From Clostridiales bacterium (GTDB lineage Bacteria > Bacillota > Dethiobacteria > Dethiobacterales > Dethiobacteraceae): a stretch of DNA of 64,000 bases. The notes beneath the pieces are model-generated. The model did not search any database, was not told the origin of the DNA, and saw only the letters and a list, made by a program, of their open reading frames with translations. Of the stretch, positions 40,575 through 49,721 are shown in pieces (position 1 is the stretch's first letter; every line of letters starts with the position of its first letter). The DNA is taken from contig JAGXRM010000018.1 in assembly GCA_018335855.1 (NCBI GenBank), forward strand, positions 22,387 to 86,386, written 5' to 3'. The translations under genes and the position numbers were made by a program.

Positions 40575-41021
40575 ATGTATGTTTCCCTGCAAGATTTGGG
40601 AATATTTCTAGTCTTAATCACCGCGCTGGCCATTGGTGTGTTTTTAGTGATTACGCTAAATAATGCAAACAAGCTGGTTGCAAATATAAATCGAAGTGTA
40701 ACTGCTAATGACGAAAACATTCAAAGCTTTTTGAACAACCTGAATGTCGCCACAGAAAATATTAGCGTTCTTAGCGCGGCTCTTCGTAAAAATCAAGATG
40801 TTTTCGAGAACAAAATTCCCGAATCAATTAATAATTTTCATGCAATAACAACAACACTAAAGCATACCAGCGAGAGAGTTGACAGCTCCATAAATGTTGT
40901 CAATGCAAGCCTGATGGAAACGGCCACTACCGTTAAAGAAAATACCCAGGATGTATTGACCTATATTAAGATTGTCAGTGAAGGAATCCGTATTTTGATA
41001 GATACACTGAAAAAAAAATAG
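40575..41021 (+). CDS. Single-helix membrane coiled-coil protein (DUF948/YtxG-like)
   Basis: A 148 aa protein with one N-terminal membrane helix (LGIFLVLITALAIGVFLVI, about residues 7-25) and a long helical region with heptad-like hydrophobics. This resembles DUF948 (YtxG) proteins, which often pair with YtxH. ATG 40575 is chosen over GTG 40566 because GTAGGTGAG precedes it. The hydrophilic part would extend into the cytoplasm or across the wall side; topology is unproven. Confidence 0.7.
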   Translation: MYVSLQDLGIFLVLITALAIGVFLVITLNNANKLVANINRSVTANDENIQSFLNNLNVATENISVLSAALRKNQDVFENKIPESINNFHAITTTLKHTSERVDSSINVVNASLMETATTVKENTQDVLTYIKIVSEGIRILIDTLKKK

Positions 41022-41031
41022 TTGGCAAAAC

Positions 41032-41068
41032 AATCAGGATAGAGCAATAAGGCTCTATCCTGATTTCG
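41032..41068 (+). terminator. Intrinsic terminator after the YtxH operon
   Basis: A 14 bp stem, from about 41032 to 41045 with 41052 to 41065, loop AATAAG, followed by a short T-rich stretch. Confidence 0.8.
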
Positions 41069-41151
41069 ACTTTGCACCTGCTTGCCAGGGGGTTGTAAAA
41101 TGGACTTGATTAATACAAAATCTTACAAAATAGCGGTTTGGATACTAATTA

Positions 41152-41356
41152 ATGATTATCATTGGGCTAATACTTATTGGTAGCCTGTTCGGCTTTGTCG
41201 GCTTGATTCTGGCAATTCCAGCCTTTAGGCGGCATTATTGTATTTTTAGTTTGGCTGTATATTAGCAGTGTAGTAATATTGCTGGGTGGAGAAATTAACG
41301 CTACTTTCCATCATTACCTTACTAACAAAACCAACCCAAAAATCATTCAAGGGTAA
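41152..41356 (+). pseudogene. Fused remnants of an AI-2E-type transporter and a YihY/BrkB membrane protein
   Basis: ATG 41152 opens 37 codons containing IGSLFGFVGLILAIPAF, a segment typical of AI-2E/PerM family transporters. Overlapping it from 41222 in another frame is LGGIIVFLVWLYISSVVILL, then GGEINATFHHY, matching the C-terminus of YihY/BrkB proteins, ending at TAA 41356. Neither is complete. The junction suggests deletion between two membrane-protein genes. Confidence 0.6.
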
Positions 41357-41415
41357 ACTACCTTCACTTTAGTCATTCCTTTGTATTTAAGATTAAATAG
41401 AGGGAGCGTGAAAAA

Positions 41416-42486
41416 ATGGCCACGTCACGGACAATAGCAAAAGAGGCTGAGTGGGCTATAGTTAAGAAAGATAATAAGTATCAGAAGCTTGTAGAAAATA
41501 TGCCAGATGCTTTTGCCTATCATCAAATAATTATAGATAAAGAAAACAATCCTGTAGATTATATTTTTATAGAGGTTAATGCCGCCTTTGAAACAGTGTC
41601 AAGCCTTTCAAGGGATAGTCTTATTGGAAAAAGGGTTACTGAAGTTGATTTAAGCATTCAAGGAGATTCTTTTGACTGGATTGGCACCTATAATAAGGTG
41701 ACGACTAAAGGTGAAAGTATCCGCTTTGAAGAGTATTTTGAGATAGCCGATAAATGGTACAATATTACGGCTTATAGCAATAATGCAGGTTATTTTGCCA
41801 CTATTTTTAGTGATGTTACTGAGAATAAAAAGGGTATTGAGGCGTTGCAAAATTCAGAGAAGCGCTATCGGCGACTCTTTGAATCTGCCAGGGACGGCAT
41901 TTTGATTCTTGATGCAAATACGGGAAAGGTACTTGATGCCAACCCACTCCTGATAGAGTTGAGTGGTCATTCATCAGACTCGATCCGTGAAAAGTACGTC
42001 TGGGAAATAGATTTGTTTAAAGACATTGCCCCATCCATGGACGCTTTTAAAACCTTGCAATCTAAAGAATATATTTGTTATGAGGATTTACCTTTAGAAA
42101 CTAAAGATGGCCGGATCCCTGTGGAATTTGTCAGCAATGTTTACTTAGTGGATAACAGTATCTACAATGACAAAGACCTCCTAAGTAGGAGGTCTGTTTT
42201 TAAGGAATATAAGAAGCCGTTGGTTGTAAGTCACGTAGCATTATTAACTCTTTTAAAAGATTTAAAAAAATATAAAGCCAATGAGATCGTTATTCTTATA
42301 AATGATGCATCACTAATGGACCAAATAAGTGGAACATCTCAAACAAAAAAAGCAGACGTCCTCAGAATGGCTAGCAGAGTACGGCAAGAACTCAATAAAT
42401 TCGGAGATTCTGTTATTATTCAAGATGTTAGCAAAGATAGTGTAAAAATGAAAGAATGGAAAGAAGCGTTACAAAACGATTTATAA
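41416..42486 (+). CDS. Two-PAS protein fused to an unrecognised C-terminal domain
   Basis: A 356 aa protein: PAS domain 1 (about residues 22-140, ending FATIFSDVTENKKG), PAS domain 2 (about 148-255, with RRLFESARDGILILDANTGK), then an abrupt change at about residue 255 into a different domain of about 100 residues (VILINDASLMDQISGTSQTK is its core). A terminator-like inverted repeat (42174-42195) sits at the join inside the coding region. No kinase or output domain is recognised. Start ATG 41416 follows GAGGGAGCG. The 3' end overlaps convergent DUF3231 by 6 nt. Probably a chimera; function unknown. Confidence 0.7.
   Translation: MATSRTIAKEAEWAIVKKDNKYQKLVENMPDAFAYHQIIIDKENNPVDYIFIEVNAAFETVSSLSRDSLIGKRVTEVDLSIQGDSFDWIGTYNKVTTKGESIRFEEYFEIADKWYNITAYSNNAGYFATIFSDVTENKKGIEALQNSEKRYRRLFESARDGILILDANTGKVLDANPLLIELSGHSSDSIREKYVWEIDLFKDIAPSMDAFKTLQSKEYICYEDLPLETKDGRIPVEFVSNVYLVDNSIYNDKDLLSRRSVFKEYKKPLVVSHVALLTLLKDLKKYKANEIVILINDASLMDQISGTSQTKKADVLRMASRVRQELNKFGDSVIIQDVSKDSVKMKEWKEALQNDL
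42174..42200 (+). terminator. Terminator-like hairpin inside a coding sequence
   Basis: AGACCTCCTA (42174-42183) and TAGGAGGTCT (42186-42195) form a perfect repeat, followed by GTTTTT. It falls at the domain join of the PAS protein, so it may attenuate it or mark an old gene boundary. Confidence 0.55.
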
Positions 42487-43473
42487 AACAGGCTCTCCAT
42501 AAATTGGCACCACTCTGGTCCAACCTTTCATTTTTCCGTATTTCAGATATTTATCGTAATACTCTAGCTCTGTACTAAGGAGTTCAGTCCACAGCTTTCG
42601 CAGAGAGTCGTTTCTGATCGTCTCAATAATTGCTCGGACATGCGTGTCTAGGGCGTTCAATAACCAGCCTAAAATATTATTGTACATAAACTGATCCTTG
42701 ATTGTTTCAGGGTCGACAGGAGACATTACCTGTGCTGACGGCCTGTTAGGCAGTGTTACATTAAGCTTTAGTGCTAACTGTTCAAGCTGACTGACCTGCT
42801 TGGAGATAACATATAATCCATGCTGCAGTATTGCCTTAAACTCTGTGTCATGAGCAAAATTAACGAATAGACCTATCAGCTCAGTTTGTTCATATCTCAA
42901 ACTGATAACGTCCCAAATATGAAACGCTTCGGCCGTGGAAAGCTGTTCCCTTTCATGGGGAAGAGCAGTCTTGTAAACAGGATACGACTCTTCCCAACCT
43001 TTCACTTTACCAAACTTATAAAGGACCTCAAAATCCTTAAAATGTGTTGTTAAATCCTGTATGATACTATTTCGCAGATTATCATTGGTGCTGGTTGTGC
43101 GGACCGCGTGTATCAGAGACATCAGTTGTGCCATGAGGTCATGGTATATTTTTTTGTAGATATACTCATCAGTAATCTCATTGATGCTGGCTGCGAATTT
43201 AGTGTCCAGAGGAGGTTTGCCGGGCATGACGATACGAAATTTTTTCGCGTCTTCTTCCAGGATAGTAATTTGATTTTCAAAGTGTTTTAAAAACCTGTCC
43301 AGTACTATATCCCACTCCCGGTCATGAACAAAGTTCTTAAAAATCTGTACTGTCTGAGCACTGACATATCTGGCTCTTAGAAGGTTGAAGATATTAAATG
43401 CTTCTTGGATGTCGATTTGTTCTTTTCCACCTCTGGCTCTTTTGAAGATTGATATTGGAGCCAATGCCTTCAC
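42481..43473 (-). CDS. DUF3231 family protein (two tandem DUF3231 domains)
   Basis: A 330 aa soluble helical protein made of two similar halves of about 160 residues: IQEAFNIFNLLRARY...FKNFVHDREW in the first and STAEAFHIWDVISLRYEQ...FVNFAHDTEF in the second, each ending in a KYGKMKGW-like segment (FGKVKGW, YGKMKGW). DUF3231 proteins are frequent in spore-forming Firmicutes and have a ferritin-like helical fold; their role is unknown. The start context is weak. It is convergent with the PAS protein and shares direction with CheB-CheR upstream, separated by a terminator. Confidence 0.88.
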   Translation of the reverse strand: MKALAPISIFKRARGGKEQIDIQEAFNIFNLLRARYVSAQTVQIFKNFVHDREWDIVLDRFLKHFENQITILEEDAKKFRIVMPGKPPLDTKFAASINEITDEYIYKKIYHDLMAQLMSLIHAVRTTSTNDNLRNSIIQDLTTHFKDFEVLYKFGKVKGWEESYPVYKTALPHEREQLSTAEAFHIWDVISLRYEQTELIGLFVNFAHDTEFKAILQHGLYVISKQVSQLEQLALKLNVTLPNRPSAQVMSPVDPETIKDQFMYNNILGWLLNALDTHVRAIIETIRNDSLRKLWTELLSTELEYYDKYLKYGKMKGWTRVVPIYGEPVL

Positions 43474-43544
43474 TCCCCAATTGTAGCTACGATATTTTCT
43501 ATTATCAGTAAAACCGTTGTTACATATACATCGACAAGAAAAGT

Positions 43545-43571
43545 AAAAAAAAAGGCCTTACCCGGCCTTTT
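43545..43571 (-). terminator. Intrinsic terminator after the CheB-CheR fusion
   Basis: AAAAGGCC (43550-43557) pairs with GGCCTTTT (43564-43571); on the minus strand the hairpin is followed by nine T. Confidence 0.92.
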
Positions 43572-43603
43572 GAATAAATAGTAGACTTGGTTCACCTATC
43601 CCC

Positions 43604-46324
43604 TCATTTACCGCTACGCTCCCGTGCTTTATCGGCAGCAACTTCCCTCTGGCCTCGTTGAATTTCATCCTGCAGCCTGTCTTTTGCATGTGCTATCTCC
43701 TGGTCTTGAATTGAAAGACGTTTTTCTAAAGCGGCTTGTGTTTCGCACAGCTTTGCCTCCAACACTTTGGATTCGGTAATATCCACAAAAGTGGCGACCA
43801 CACCGTCAATTTTGTCTGCTAAAGTGCGATAAGGCAGAATGCGTGCTTTATACCACCGCCCATCACCGGATGTGATCTGTTTTTCCAAAGTATTCAGCGT
43901 ACGCAGAACATCCCTTACGTCATCGGCTAGTTCAGGATAAAAAAGACTGGACGCGATATCGGTGACCGGTCGGCCCACGTCACCCGGGATGAGCTTGGTG
44001 ATTACAGACATTTGACTGGTGAAGCGTCGCACGCACAACGCGTTATCCAGAAACAGGGTGGCAATCTTCGTGCTATCCATGAGATTTTTCATATCGTTAC
44101 TGACTAGCGACAGTTCATCTACCTTAGTCTGCAGTTCATAATTGACCGTCTGCAGCTCTTCATTTAAGGACTGCATTTCTTCCTTGGACGTGGTCAGTTC
44201 TTCATTTGTGGATTGGAGTTCTTCGTTGGTTGACTGTAATTCCTCATTGAAGGATTTGAGTTCTTCATGGGATGCCTGCATCTCTGCACGGGTAACATGC
44301 AACTCCTCGCGGGCTTGCAGCAGCTCCTGCTCCAGTTCAGCTTCCCGCCGACTGCGGGCAGGTGTTTCATTGGTTGTGGCCGTTGTTTTGGCTTGAGGAG
44401 GTATGACTACGTCTTTAAAGACAATCATTATCATCCCACGCAGCGCATCCGGCTCTTCGAGCGGCTGAACGGTGATGTCTACCGCCTGTATCCCGCCGTT
44501 GGTTTTCACAACGGCGTTTTTGAAAGTAACCGCGTTTTTCTGGCGAAGCGCTTTCTGAAAAGTATCGTTCAGTTCATAGCGCAGGCCTTCACGGATCATA
44601 GCAAAAATATTCCAGTTCGCCTTGCCGGCCGCCGGTTCCAGGTACTTACCCGTCCGGCCGGTAATGTAGAGGATATCACCTTTACCGTTGACTAACACCG
44701 TAGGTGGAGAGTAAGATTGCAAAATCAGTTGATCAGCCAGCAATTGAATGTTCTCAACCGGGTTCGACGTTTCGTGAGCAGTCGACTGGGCGGGCACAAA
44801 GGATGCGGGAAATCCTACAGGCTCCGCCTGCAGTGGGGACTGGAGCCGCTGGTAAAGCCGCGATTTACTGTGCAGCGGTTCAAATAGGTGGGGAAAGCTA
44901 CCGACTGTCTCGGCGCTTCCCAAAAATAAAAAGCCGCCGGGATTCAGACTATAGTGAAAAAGAGGCAAGAGCTTTTTCTGCATTTCCGCTGTCAGGTAGA
45001 TAAGCAGGTTGCGGCAGCAAAGGATATCGAGCTTGGTAAAGGGTGGATCCATAATAATGTTTTGCGGCGCGAAGATGACCATGTCCCGAATGCGCTTGGC
45101 GACCTGATAGCCTCGGTCCACCTCAACGAAATACCGACTCAGGCGCTCCGCTGACACATCTGCTGCGATGTTGGCCGGGTAAACTGCCTCCCTGGCTTTG
45201 TTAATGGCGTCACGGTCCAGATCGGTGGCAAAAATCTGCAGTGTAAAGTTTTGGGCGGGCTTCAACTGTTCCAGCGCCTCTGTGAAGACAATGGCTAAGG
45301 AGTAAGCCTCCTCGCCGGTGGCACAGGCGGATACCCAGGCACGGAGTATCTGACTGGGCGCCCGCTCAGCCAGGAGTGCAGGAATTATTTTGTCCTTTAA
45401 CAGTTCCCACTCCGCCGGTTCGCGAAAAAAATTAGTCACCCCGATTAAGAGCTCCTTAAACAGCAATTCCAGTTCCTGAGGGTTCTCCTGCAAAAATCTG
45501 ATGTAGTGGTCAAGCTGGGTAATCTGATGTATACCCATGCGCCGCTCAATCCGGCGGTAAACGGTGGTTTGTTTATAGGAAGAAAAATCATGGCCTGTCT
45601 TTGACCGTAGCAGAATCACAATCTTTTCGAAGGCACTCTGTGCTTTGCCTGCCAGGTCTGGGTCAGCCCTATTGATAAGAGGTTTGTGTTGTAGATAGGA
45701 AACAATCTTTGACGGCAAAGCTTCCACCGCAGACACAACGTCTGCTAAGCCCGCCTCAATGGCACTGTGAGGCATGCTTTCAAATTTAGCAGAGGATGGT
45801 TCCTGGACAAAAACTGCGCCTCCTTTTTCTTTGATAGCTCTGATTCCCAACGTACCGTCAGTACCCATGCCGGAGAGGATGACGCCGATACTTCTCTCCT
45901 GCCTGTCATCAGCCAGGGATCGAAAAAAGAAATCTATGGGCAGACGCAGTCCGCGGGGTGCCACACAATCAAAAAGGTGCAATACCCCGTGGAGGATAGA
46001 CATATCCTTGTTCGGAGGAATTACATATACGCAGTCTGGCTGAACGCGTGTGCCATCGCTGACCTGAACAATTTTCATAGCGGTAGCACGCTGGAGTAAC
46101 TCCACCAGCATACCCTTGCGCGTCGGATCGAGGTGCTGAACAATAACAAACGCCATACCGCTCATCTTAGGAACGTTTCCGAGGAAAGATTCAAGGGCCT
46201 CCAACCCTCCTGCGGAAGCACCAATGCCCACGATAGGAAAGTCGACTTTTACAGTATCCGTTTTGAGAGCATTACGCTCAGTGCTAATCTTTTTATTTTT
46301 GTCCAAATGTTTATTCTCTTTCAT
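43604..46324 (-). CDS. CheB-CheR-PAS fusion protein
   Basis: A 906 aa hybrid. The CheB methylesterase domain (about 28-215) has GIGASAGGLEALESFL (Ser), VIVQHLDPT (His) and GMGTDGTLGI (Asp), the catalytic triad. The CheR methyltransferase (about 225-490) has FFREPAEW, SACATGEEAYSLAI (SAM site) and FATDLDRDAI, CRNLLIYL. A long coiled coil with repeated ELQSTNEEL units (about 650-740) joins a C-terminal PAS domain (about 745-860). Such fusions occur outside classical chemotaxis operons and are thought to act with hybrid kinases; no chemoreceptor or CheA is in the window. ATG 46324 follows GGAGGAGTTAGG. Confidence 0.95.
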   Translation of the reverse strand: MKENKHLDKNKKISTERNALKTDTVKVDFPIVGIGASAGGLEALESFLGNVPKMSGMAFVIVQHLDPTRKGMLVELLQRATAMKIVQVSDGTRVQPDCVYVIPPNKDMSILHGVLHLFDCVAPRGLRLPIDFFFRSLADDRQERSIGVILSGMGTDGTLGIRAIKEKGGAVFVQEPSSAKFESMPHSAIEAGLADVVSAVEALPSKIVSYLQHKPLINRADPDLAGKAQSAFEKIVILLRSKTGHDFSSYKQTTVYRRIERRMGIHQITQLDHYIRFLQENPQELELLFKELLIGVTNFFREPAEWELLKDKIIPALLAERAPSQILRAWVSACATGEEAYSLAIVFTEALEQLKPAQNFTLQIFATDLDRDAINKAREAVYPANIAADVSAERLSRYFVEVDRGYQVAKRIRDMVIFAPQNIIMDPPFTKLDILCCRNLLIYLTAEMQKKLLPLFHYSLNPGGFLFLGSAETVGSFPHLFEPLHSKSRLYQRLQSPLQAEPVGFPASFVPAQSTAHETSNPVENIQLLADQLILQSYSPPTVLVNGKGDILYITGRTGKYLEPAAGKANWNIFAMIREGLRYELNDTFQKALRQKNAVTFKNAVVKTNGGIQAVDITVQPLEEPDALRGMIMIVFKDVVIPPQAKTTATTNETPARSRREAELEQELLQAREELHVTRAEMQASHEELKSFNEELQSTNEELQSTNEELTTSKEEMQSLNEELQTVNYELQTKVDELSLVSNDMKNLMDSTKIATLFLDNALCVRRFTSQMSVITKLIPGDVGRPVTDIASSLFYPELADDVRDVLRTLNTLEKQITSGDGRWYKARILPYRTLADKIDGVVATFVDITESKVLEAKLCETQAALEKRLSIQDQEIAHAKDRLQDEIQRGQREVAADKARERSGK

Positions 46325-46662
46325 CCTAACTCCTCCATTCCCTAACGTTGAATACGAACACCACTATTTATTGTACATGTTATGGTCATTATTTTCAACA
46401 ATTGTCCTCTTTTTGAAAGTTACTGTGTTTGTGTTATGATGATATGTCGCACTCGGAACTTATTTTATAAAGAGCAAGAGATGCAAAGACCTTTGCTATT
46501 GTCATCAGTGGGTGCTTCTGGATGTATTGTCTCGAACACACAAGAACAAATGATTTTCTTAAAGGCTTTTAACTCTCTGTAAAGAATATATAGAGCACGG
46601 GACAAGGGGACAGTTTTTTGTCCAAGTGAGAGTGAAGATATTTAATCTGAAAGGATAGAATA
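46325..46662. other. Intergenic region with CheB-CheR promoter and a sensor-gene remnant
   Basis: This 338 bp stretch holds no intact gene. It contains the divergent CheB-CheR promoter (46370-46398) and a 32 bp piece (46429-46460) matching 30 of 32 bases of the PAS kinase coding region at 38342-38373, encoding LCYDDMSHSEL before a stop. Nothing else is recognised. Confidence 0.5.
46370..46398 (-). promoter_or_regulatory. Sigma-A-type promoter of the CheB-CheR gene
   Basis: On the minus strand, -35 TTGAAA (46398-46393) and -10 TACAAT (46375-46370) have a 17 bp spacer, about 45 bp before the start. Confidence 0.6.
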
Positions 46663-46854
46663 ATGGACGGAATTAAAAGAAGCAATATTGAAATAGGGGC
46701 TACGGTAATGGTTGTACAAAAGCAGGACCAAGGTAGTGGTAAGCTCACAGAAGGTATAGTTAAGAAGATTCTAACTAACTCACCAGAGCATCCTCATGGT
46801 ATCAAGGTTATGCTTGAGAATGGGATTGTTGGCAGGGTCAAAGAAATTAAGTAA
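46663..46854 (+). CDS. YwbE family protein (DUF2196)
   Basis: A 63 aa protein matching YwbE along its length: RSNIEIGATVMVVQKQDQ at the N-terminus, LTEGIVKKILTNSPEHPHGI in the middle and GIVGRVKEI at the end. The fold is probably a small beta-barrel; function is unknown. GAAAGGAT lies upstream of ATG 46663, and its own terminator follows, so it is monocistronic. Confidence 0.92.
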   Translation: MDGIKRSNIEIGATVMVVQKQDQGSGKLTEGIVKKILTNSPEHPHGIKVMLENGIVGRVKEIK

Positions 46855-46857
46855 GAG

Positions 46858-46898
46858 AAAAGGCTTAAAAGCAGGTAAGTGTTTCTAAGCCTTTTTTA
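46858..46898 (+). terminator. Intrinsic terminator after ywbE
   Basis: AAAAGGCTTA (46858-46867) pairs with TAAGCCTTTT (46886-46895), followed by more T. Confidence 0.9.
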
Positions 46899-47025
46899 GT
46901 TGGTATAAAGTTAGGCGATAAGCTCATATGTTATATTTTAGGGGAAAATATTTTAGTACCAATATTTATATTTAGATGCTAAAATAATTGTATGATATAA
47001 ATAAAAATGTCAAGGAGGGTGGTCA

Positions 47026-48126
47026 ATGTTTAAGAAAGGGTTATTATTCATGTTGGCTTTCGTGTTGGTGGCATCTATGGCTGTCGGTTGTACATCGCGT
47101 ACCAACACCGGGGGCAATGGAGACGGTAAAAGTGAAGATAGCTTAAAAGTGGGTATGGTCACGGATGCAGGAACCATTGATGACAAGTCGTTTAACCAGG
47201 GTACCTGGGAAGGTGTAGTAAAAGCGGGTAATGAGTTTGGCCTTGAAACCAGATACCTGAAGCCTGTAGGTACGACGGAAGCCCATTACATTACAGAAAT
47301 CGGCAATCTGGTGGATGCAGGATATAAATTTATTGTCTGTCCCGGTTTTAAGTTTGAGACAGCAATCTTCCAGGCACAGGAGCGTTATCCAGATGCTAAA
47401 TTTGTACTGATTGACGGTTATCCGCATGCTGGCGATTGGGCGCCTGTTGTAGCGGCTAATACAGTTTCCATCTTCTTTGCTGAGCATGAATCAGGCTTTT
47501 TGGCAGGGCTGGCCACTGCGCTGGAACTACAGGAAGGGGAAGTCGGTTTTATTGGCGGCATGGAAATCCCTCCCGTGCAGAAGTTCAACTGGGGATTCCA
47601 ACAGGGGTTGTTGTATGCCTCTGAAAACTTTGGCACCAACGTTACTGTAAAAGCGGAAAATGTAATTTATCAGGGTACATTCGATAACGTAGCGGCAGGT
47701 CAGCAACTGGCAGCACAGATGTATGACAAAGGTGTAAAGGCAATTTTTGCCGCTGCAGGTGGCGTGGGTGTGGGCTCAATTAACGAAGCCAAAGCCCGGG
47801 CCAAAGATGGGGACGACGTTTGGATTGTTGGCGTTGATGTGGATCAGTATGCAGAAGGTATTTATGAGGGGAACAAGTCCATTATTCTCACATCGGCCAT
47901 GAAGCAAATTGACCAGGCCGCATATGACATGATAAAAGCGGAAAAAGAAGGCGTATTCCCCGGTGGGGAAATACTGCTGTTTACCGCAGCCAATGACGGT
48001 ATCGGGATTCCCAAAGAAAACCCCAACCTTAGTGCAGATGTTATGGCAAAAGTGGCTGAAGCATTCAACATGATTAAAAACGGAACATTGGTAATTTCTG
48101 ACGTGCAAGGGGATTTAATCAAGTAG
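47026..48126 (+). CDS. BMP-family nucleoside-binding lipoprotein
   Basis: A 366 aa lipoprotein: signal peptide with basic start and lipobox AVGC (lipidated Cys22), a Ser/Gly-rich linker, then the PnrA/Med-like periplasmic-binding fold with VGMVTDAGTIDDKSFNQGTW (about residues 40-59) and GEVGFIGGMEIPPVQKF (about 170-186). It should capture nucleosides outside the membrane for the ABC transporter encoded downstream (homologous to NupN of Bacillus subtilis NupNOPQ). ATG 47026 has AAGGAGG 7 nt upstream. No purine riboswitch was found in the leader. A hairpin separates it from the ATPase gene, likely giving higher expression of the binding protein. Confidence 0.93.
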   Translation: MFKKGLLFMLAFVLVASMAVGCTSRTNTGGNGDGKSEDSLKVGMVTDAGTIDDKSFNQGTWEGVVKAGNEFGLETRYLKPVGTTEAHYITEIGNLVDAGYKFIVCPGFKFETAIFQAQERYPDAKFVLIDGYPHAGDWAPVVAANTVSIFFAEHESGFLAGLATALELQEGEVGFIGGMEIPPVQKFNWGFQQGLLYASENFGTNVTVKAENVIYQGTFDNVAAGQQLAAQMYDKGVKAIFAAAGGVGVGSINEAKARAKDGDDVWIVGVDVDQYAEGIYEGNKSIILTSAMKQIDQAAYDMIKAEKEGVFPGGEILLFTAANDGIGIPKENPNLSADVMAKVAEAFNMIKNGTLVISDVQGDLIK

Positions 48127-48137
48127 ATGCAGCAGGA

Positions 48138-48168
48138 GAAAAGGACGGGTTACTCCGTCCTTTTTCTC
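48138..48168 (+). terminator. Intra-operon attenuator hairpin
   Basis: GAAAAGGACGG (48138-48148) pairs with CCGTCC and the following T-run (48155-48166), between the binding protein and ATPase genes; partial termination would favour the binding protein. Confidence 0.75.
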
Positions 48169-48197
48169 TGGAATGTTATGGCAGGGGAGGCAAACCG

Positions 48198-49721
48198 GTG
48201 GACTATGTGATCGAAATGTTGAAGATTCGCAAAGAATTTCCGGGTGTGGTGGCCTGCGATGATATTACGCTCCAATTAGCTAAGGGTGAAATTCATGCGC
48301 TTTTGGGAGAGAACGGTGCAGGAAAATCAACATTGATGAGTATTCTTTTTGGCCTGTATCAGCCGGATAGTGGTACGATTCGGGTTCGGGGCAACGATGT
48401 TCGCATCTCGAATCCTAATATAGCCAATGACTTGGGAATCGGAATGGTTCACCAGCATTTTAAATTAGTGGAAAACTTTACAGTTACAGAAAATATTATT
48501 TTGGGCAGTGAGTCCACACGAGGCTTGTTGGTTGATGTTCGTTCGGCTGCAGATAAGATTCGAGTCTTGTCGAGACGGTATGGTTTAAACGTGGAGCCGG
48601 AGTCAAAGATTGCTGATGTTTCCGTTGGGATGCAGCAGCGTGTTGAAATTTTAAAAATGCTTTATCGCGATGCGGAGATTCTGATTTTTGATGAACCCAC
48701 ATCTGTTTTAACGCCGCAGGAAGTGCGGGAACTGATGAAAATTATGAGAAGTCTTGTTAACGAAGGCAAGTCCATTATTTTAATTACACATAAATTGAAA
48801 GAAATCAAAGAGATTGCTAACCGGTGCACGGTAATTCGCCGTGGAAAGCCGGTGGGCACGGTGGATGTGGCCACCACATCGCAGGAAAAGCTGGCGGAGA
48901 TGATGGTTGGTCGGAAGGTACTAATGAAAGTTGAAAAAGGTCCTGAGAACCCTGGTGAAACAATATTACGTCTGGACAATTTATCTGTGCGCAGTGGACG
49001 GGGTGTACTTGGGTTAAAAAACTTTTCACTGGACGTACGCTGCGGGGAAATCGTCGGTGTTGCCGGGGTGGATGGCAACGGACAGTCCGAACTGGTAGAA
49101 GCGATAGTTGGTCTAAAGAAGGCGGAAGAAGGTCGAATTTTATTAAACGGTAAAGATGTGAAAAACATGTCTGTGAGGAATCGTATCAGGGAAGGGATGG
49201 CCTTAATCCCGGGAGACCGTCATAAATATGGGTTGATTCTGGACTATTCCCTGGAAGACAACCTGGTTTTAAAGGTATATGACAGTCAACCCTATTCCAG
49301 AAATGGGTTTCTCAAACGAGAAGCCATACACCAACAAGCAGAGAAAGTAATCAGTGAGTTTGACGTGCGTTCCGGTCAGGGATCTGCCGGGGCTGCCCGC
49401 TCACTGTCGGGTGGAAACCAGCAAAAAGCGATCGTAGGACGGGAGATTGATCTGAATCCAGATTTGCTGGTGGCGGTTCAACCAACCCGCGGTCTTGATG
49501 TGGGTGCCATTGAGTATATACACCGCCGTATCATTGAGCAACGCGACCGCGGGAAAGCTGTTCTTTTGGTGTCGCTGGAACTAGACGAAATCCTTACTCT
49601 CTCTGACAGAATTGCAGTAATAAATAATGGTGAACTCGTAGGAATCGTACAAGCTTCCGAAACCAACGAAAACCAGGTTGGCCTGATGATGGCCGGCGTG
49701 CAAAGGGAGGCAGGGGTGTGA
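48198..49721 (+). CDS. Nucleoside ABC transporter ATPase (NupO-like, two ABC domains)
   Basis: A 507 aa ATPase with two fused nucleotide-binding domains. The first has GENGAGKST, HQHFKLVENFT (Q loop), SVGMQQRVEILK and LIFDEPTSVLTPQE. The second has the degenerate Walker A GVDGNGQSE normal for this sugar/nucleoside class, LSGGNQQKAIVGRE and VAVQPTRGLDVGA. It powers uptake through the two permeases that follow. Start is GTG 48198, after GGGAGGC. The stop overlaps the next start by 4 nt. Confidence 0.95.
   Translation: MDYVIEMLKIRKEFPGVVACDDITLQLAKGEIHALLGENGAGKSTLMSILFGLYQPDSGTIRVRGNDVRISNPNIANDLGIGMVHQHFKLVENFTVTENIILGSESTRGLLVDVRSAADKIRVLSRRYGLNVEPESKIADVSVGMQQRVEILKMLYRDAEILIFDEPTSVLTPQEVRELMKIMRSLVNEGKSIILITHKLKEIKEIANRCTVIRRGKPVGTVDVATTSQEKLAEMMVGRKVLMKVEKGPENPGETILRLDNLSVRSGRGVLGLKNFSLDVRCGEIVGVAGVDGNGQSELVEAIVGLKKAEEGRILLNGKDVKNMSVRNRIREGMALIPGDRHKYGLILDYSLEDNLVLKVYDSQPYSRNGFLKREAIHQQAEKVISEFDVRSGQGSAGAARSLSGGNQQKAIVGREIDLNPDLLVAVQPTRGLDVGAIEYIHRRIIEQRDRGKAVLLVSLELDEILTLSDRIAVINNGELVGIVQASETNENQVGLMMAGVQREAGV

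Noticed and set aside
46382..46582. 66-codon frame in the ywbE upstream region
   Set aside because: It crosses the CheB-CheR promoter region, lacks a ribosome site, and the only recognisable coding piece there is in a different frame.
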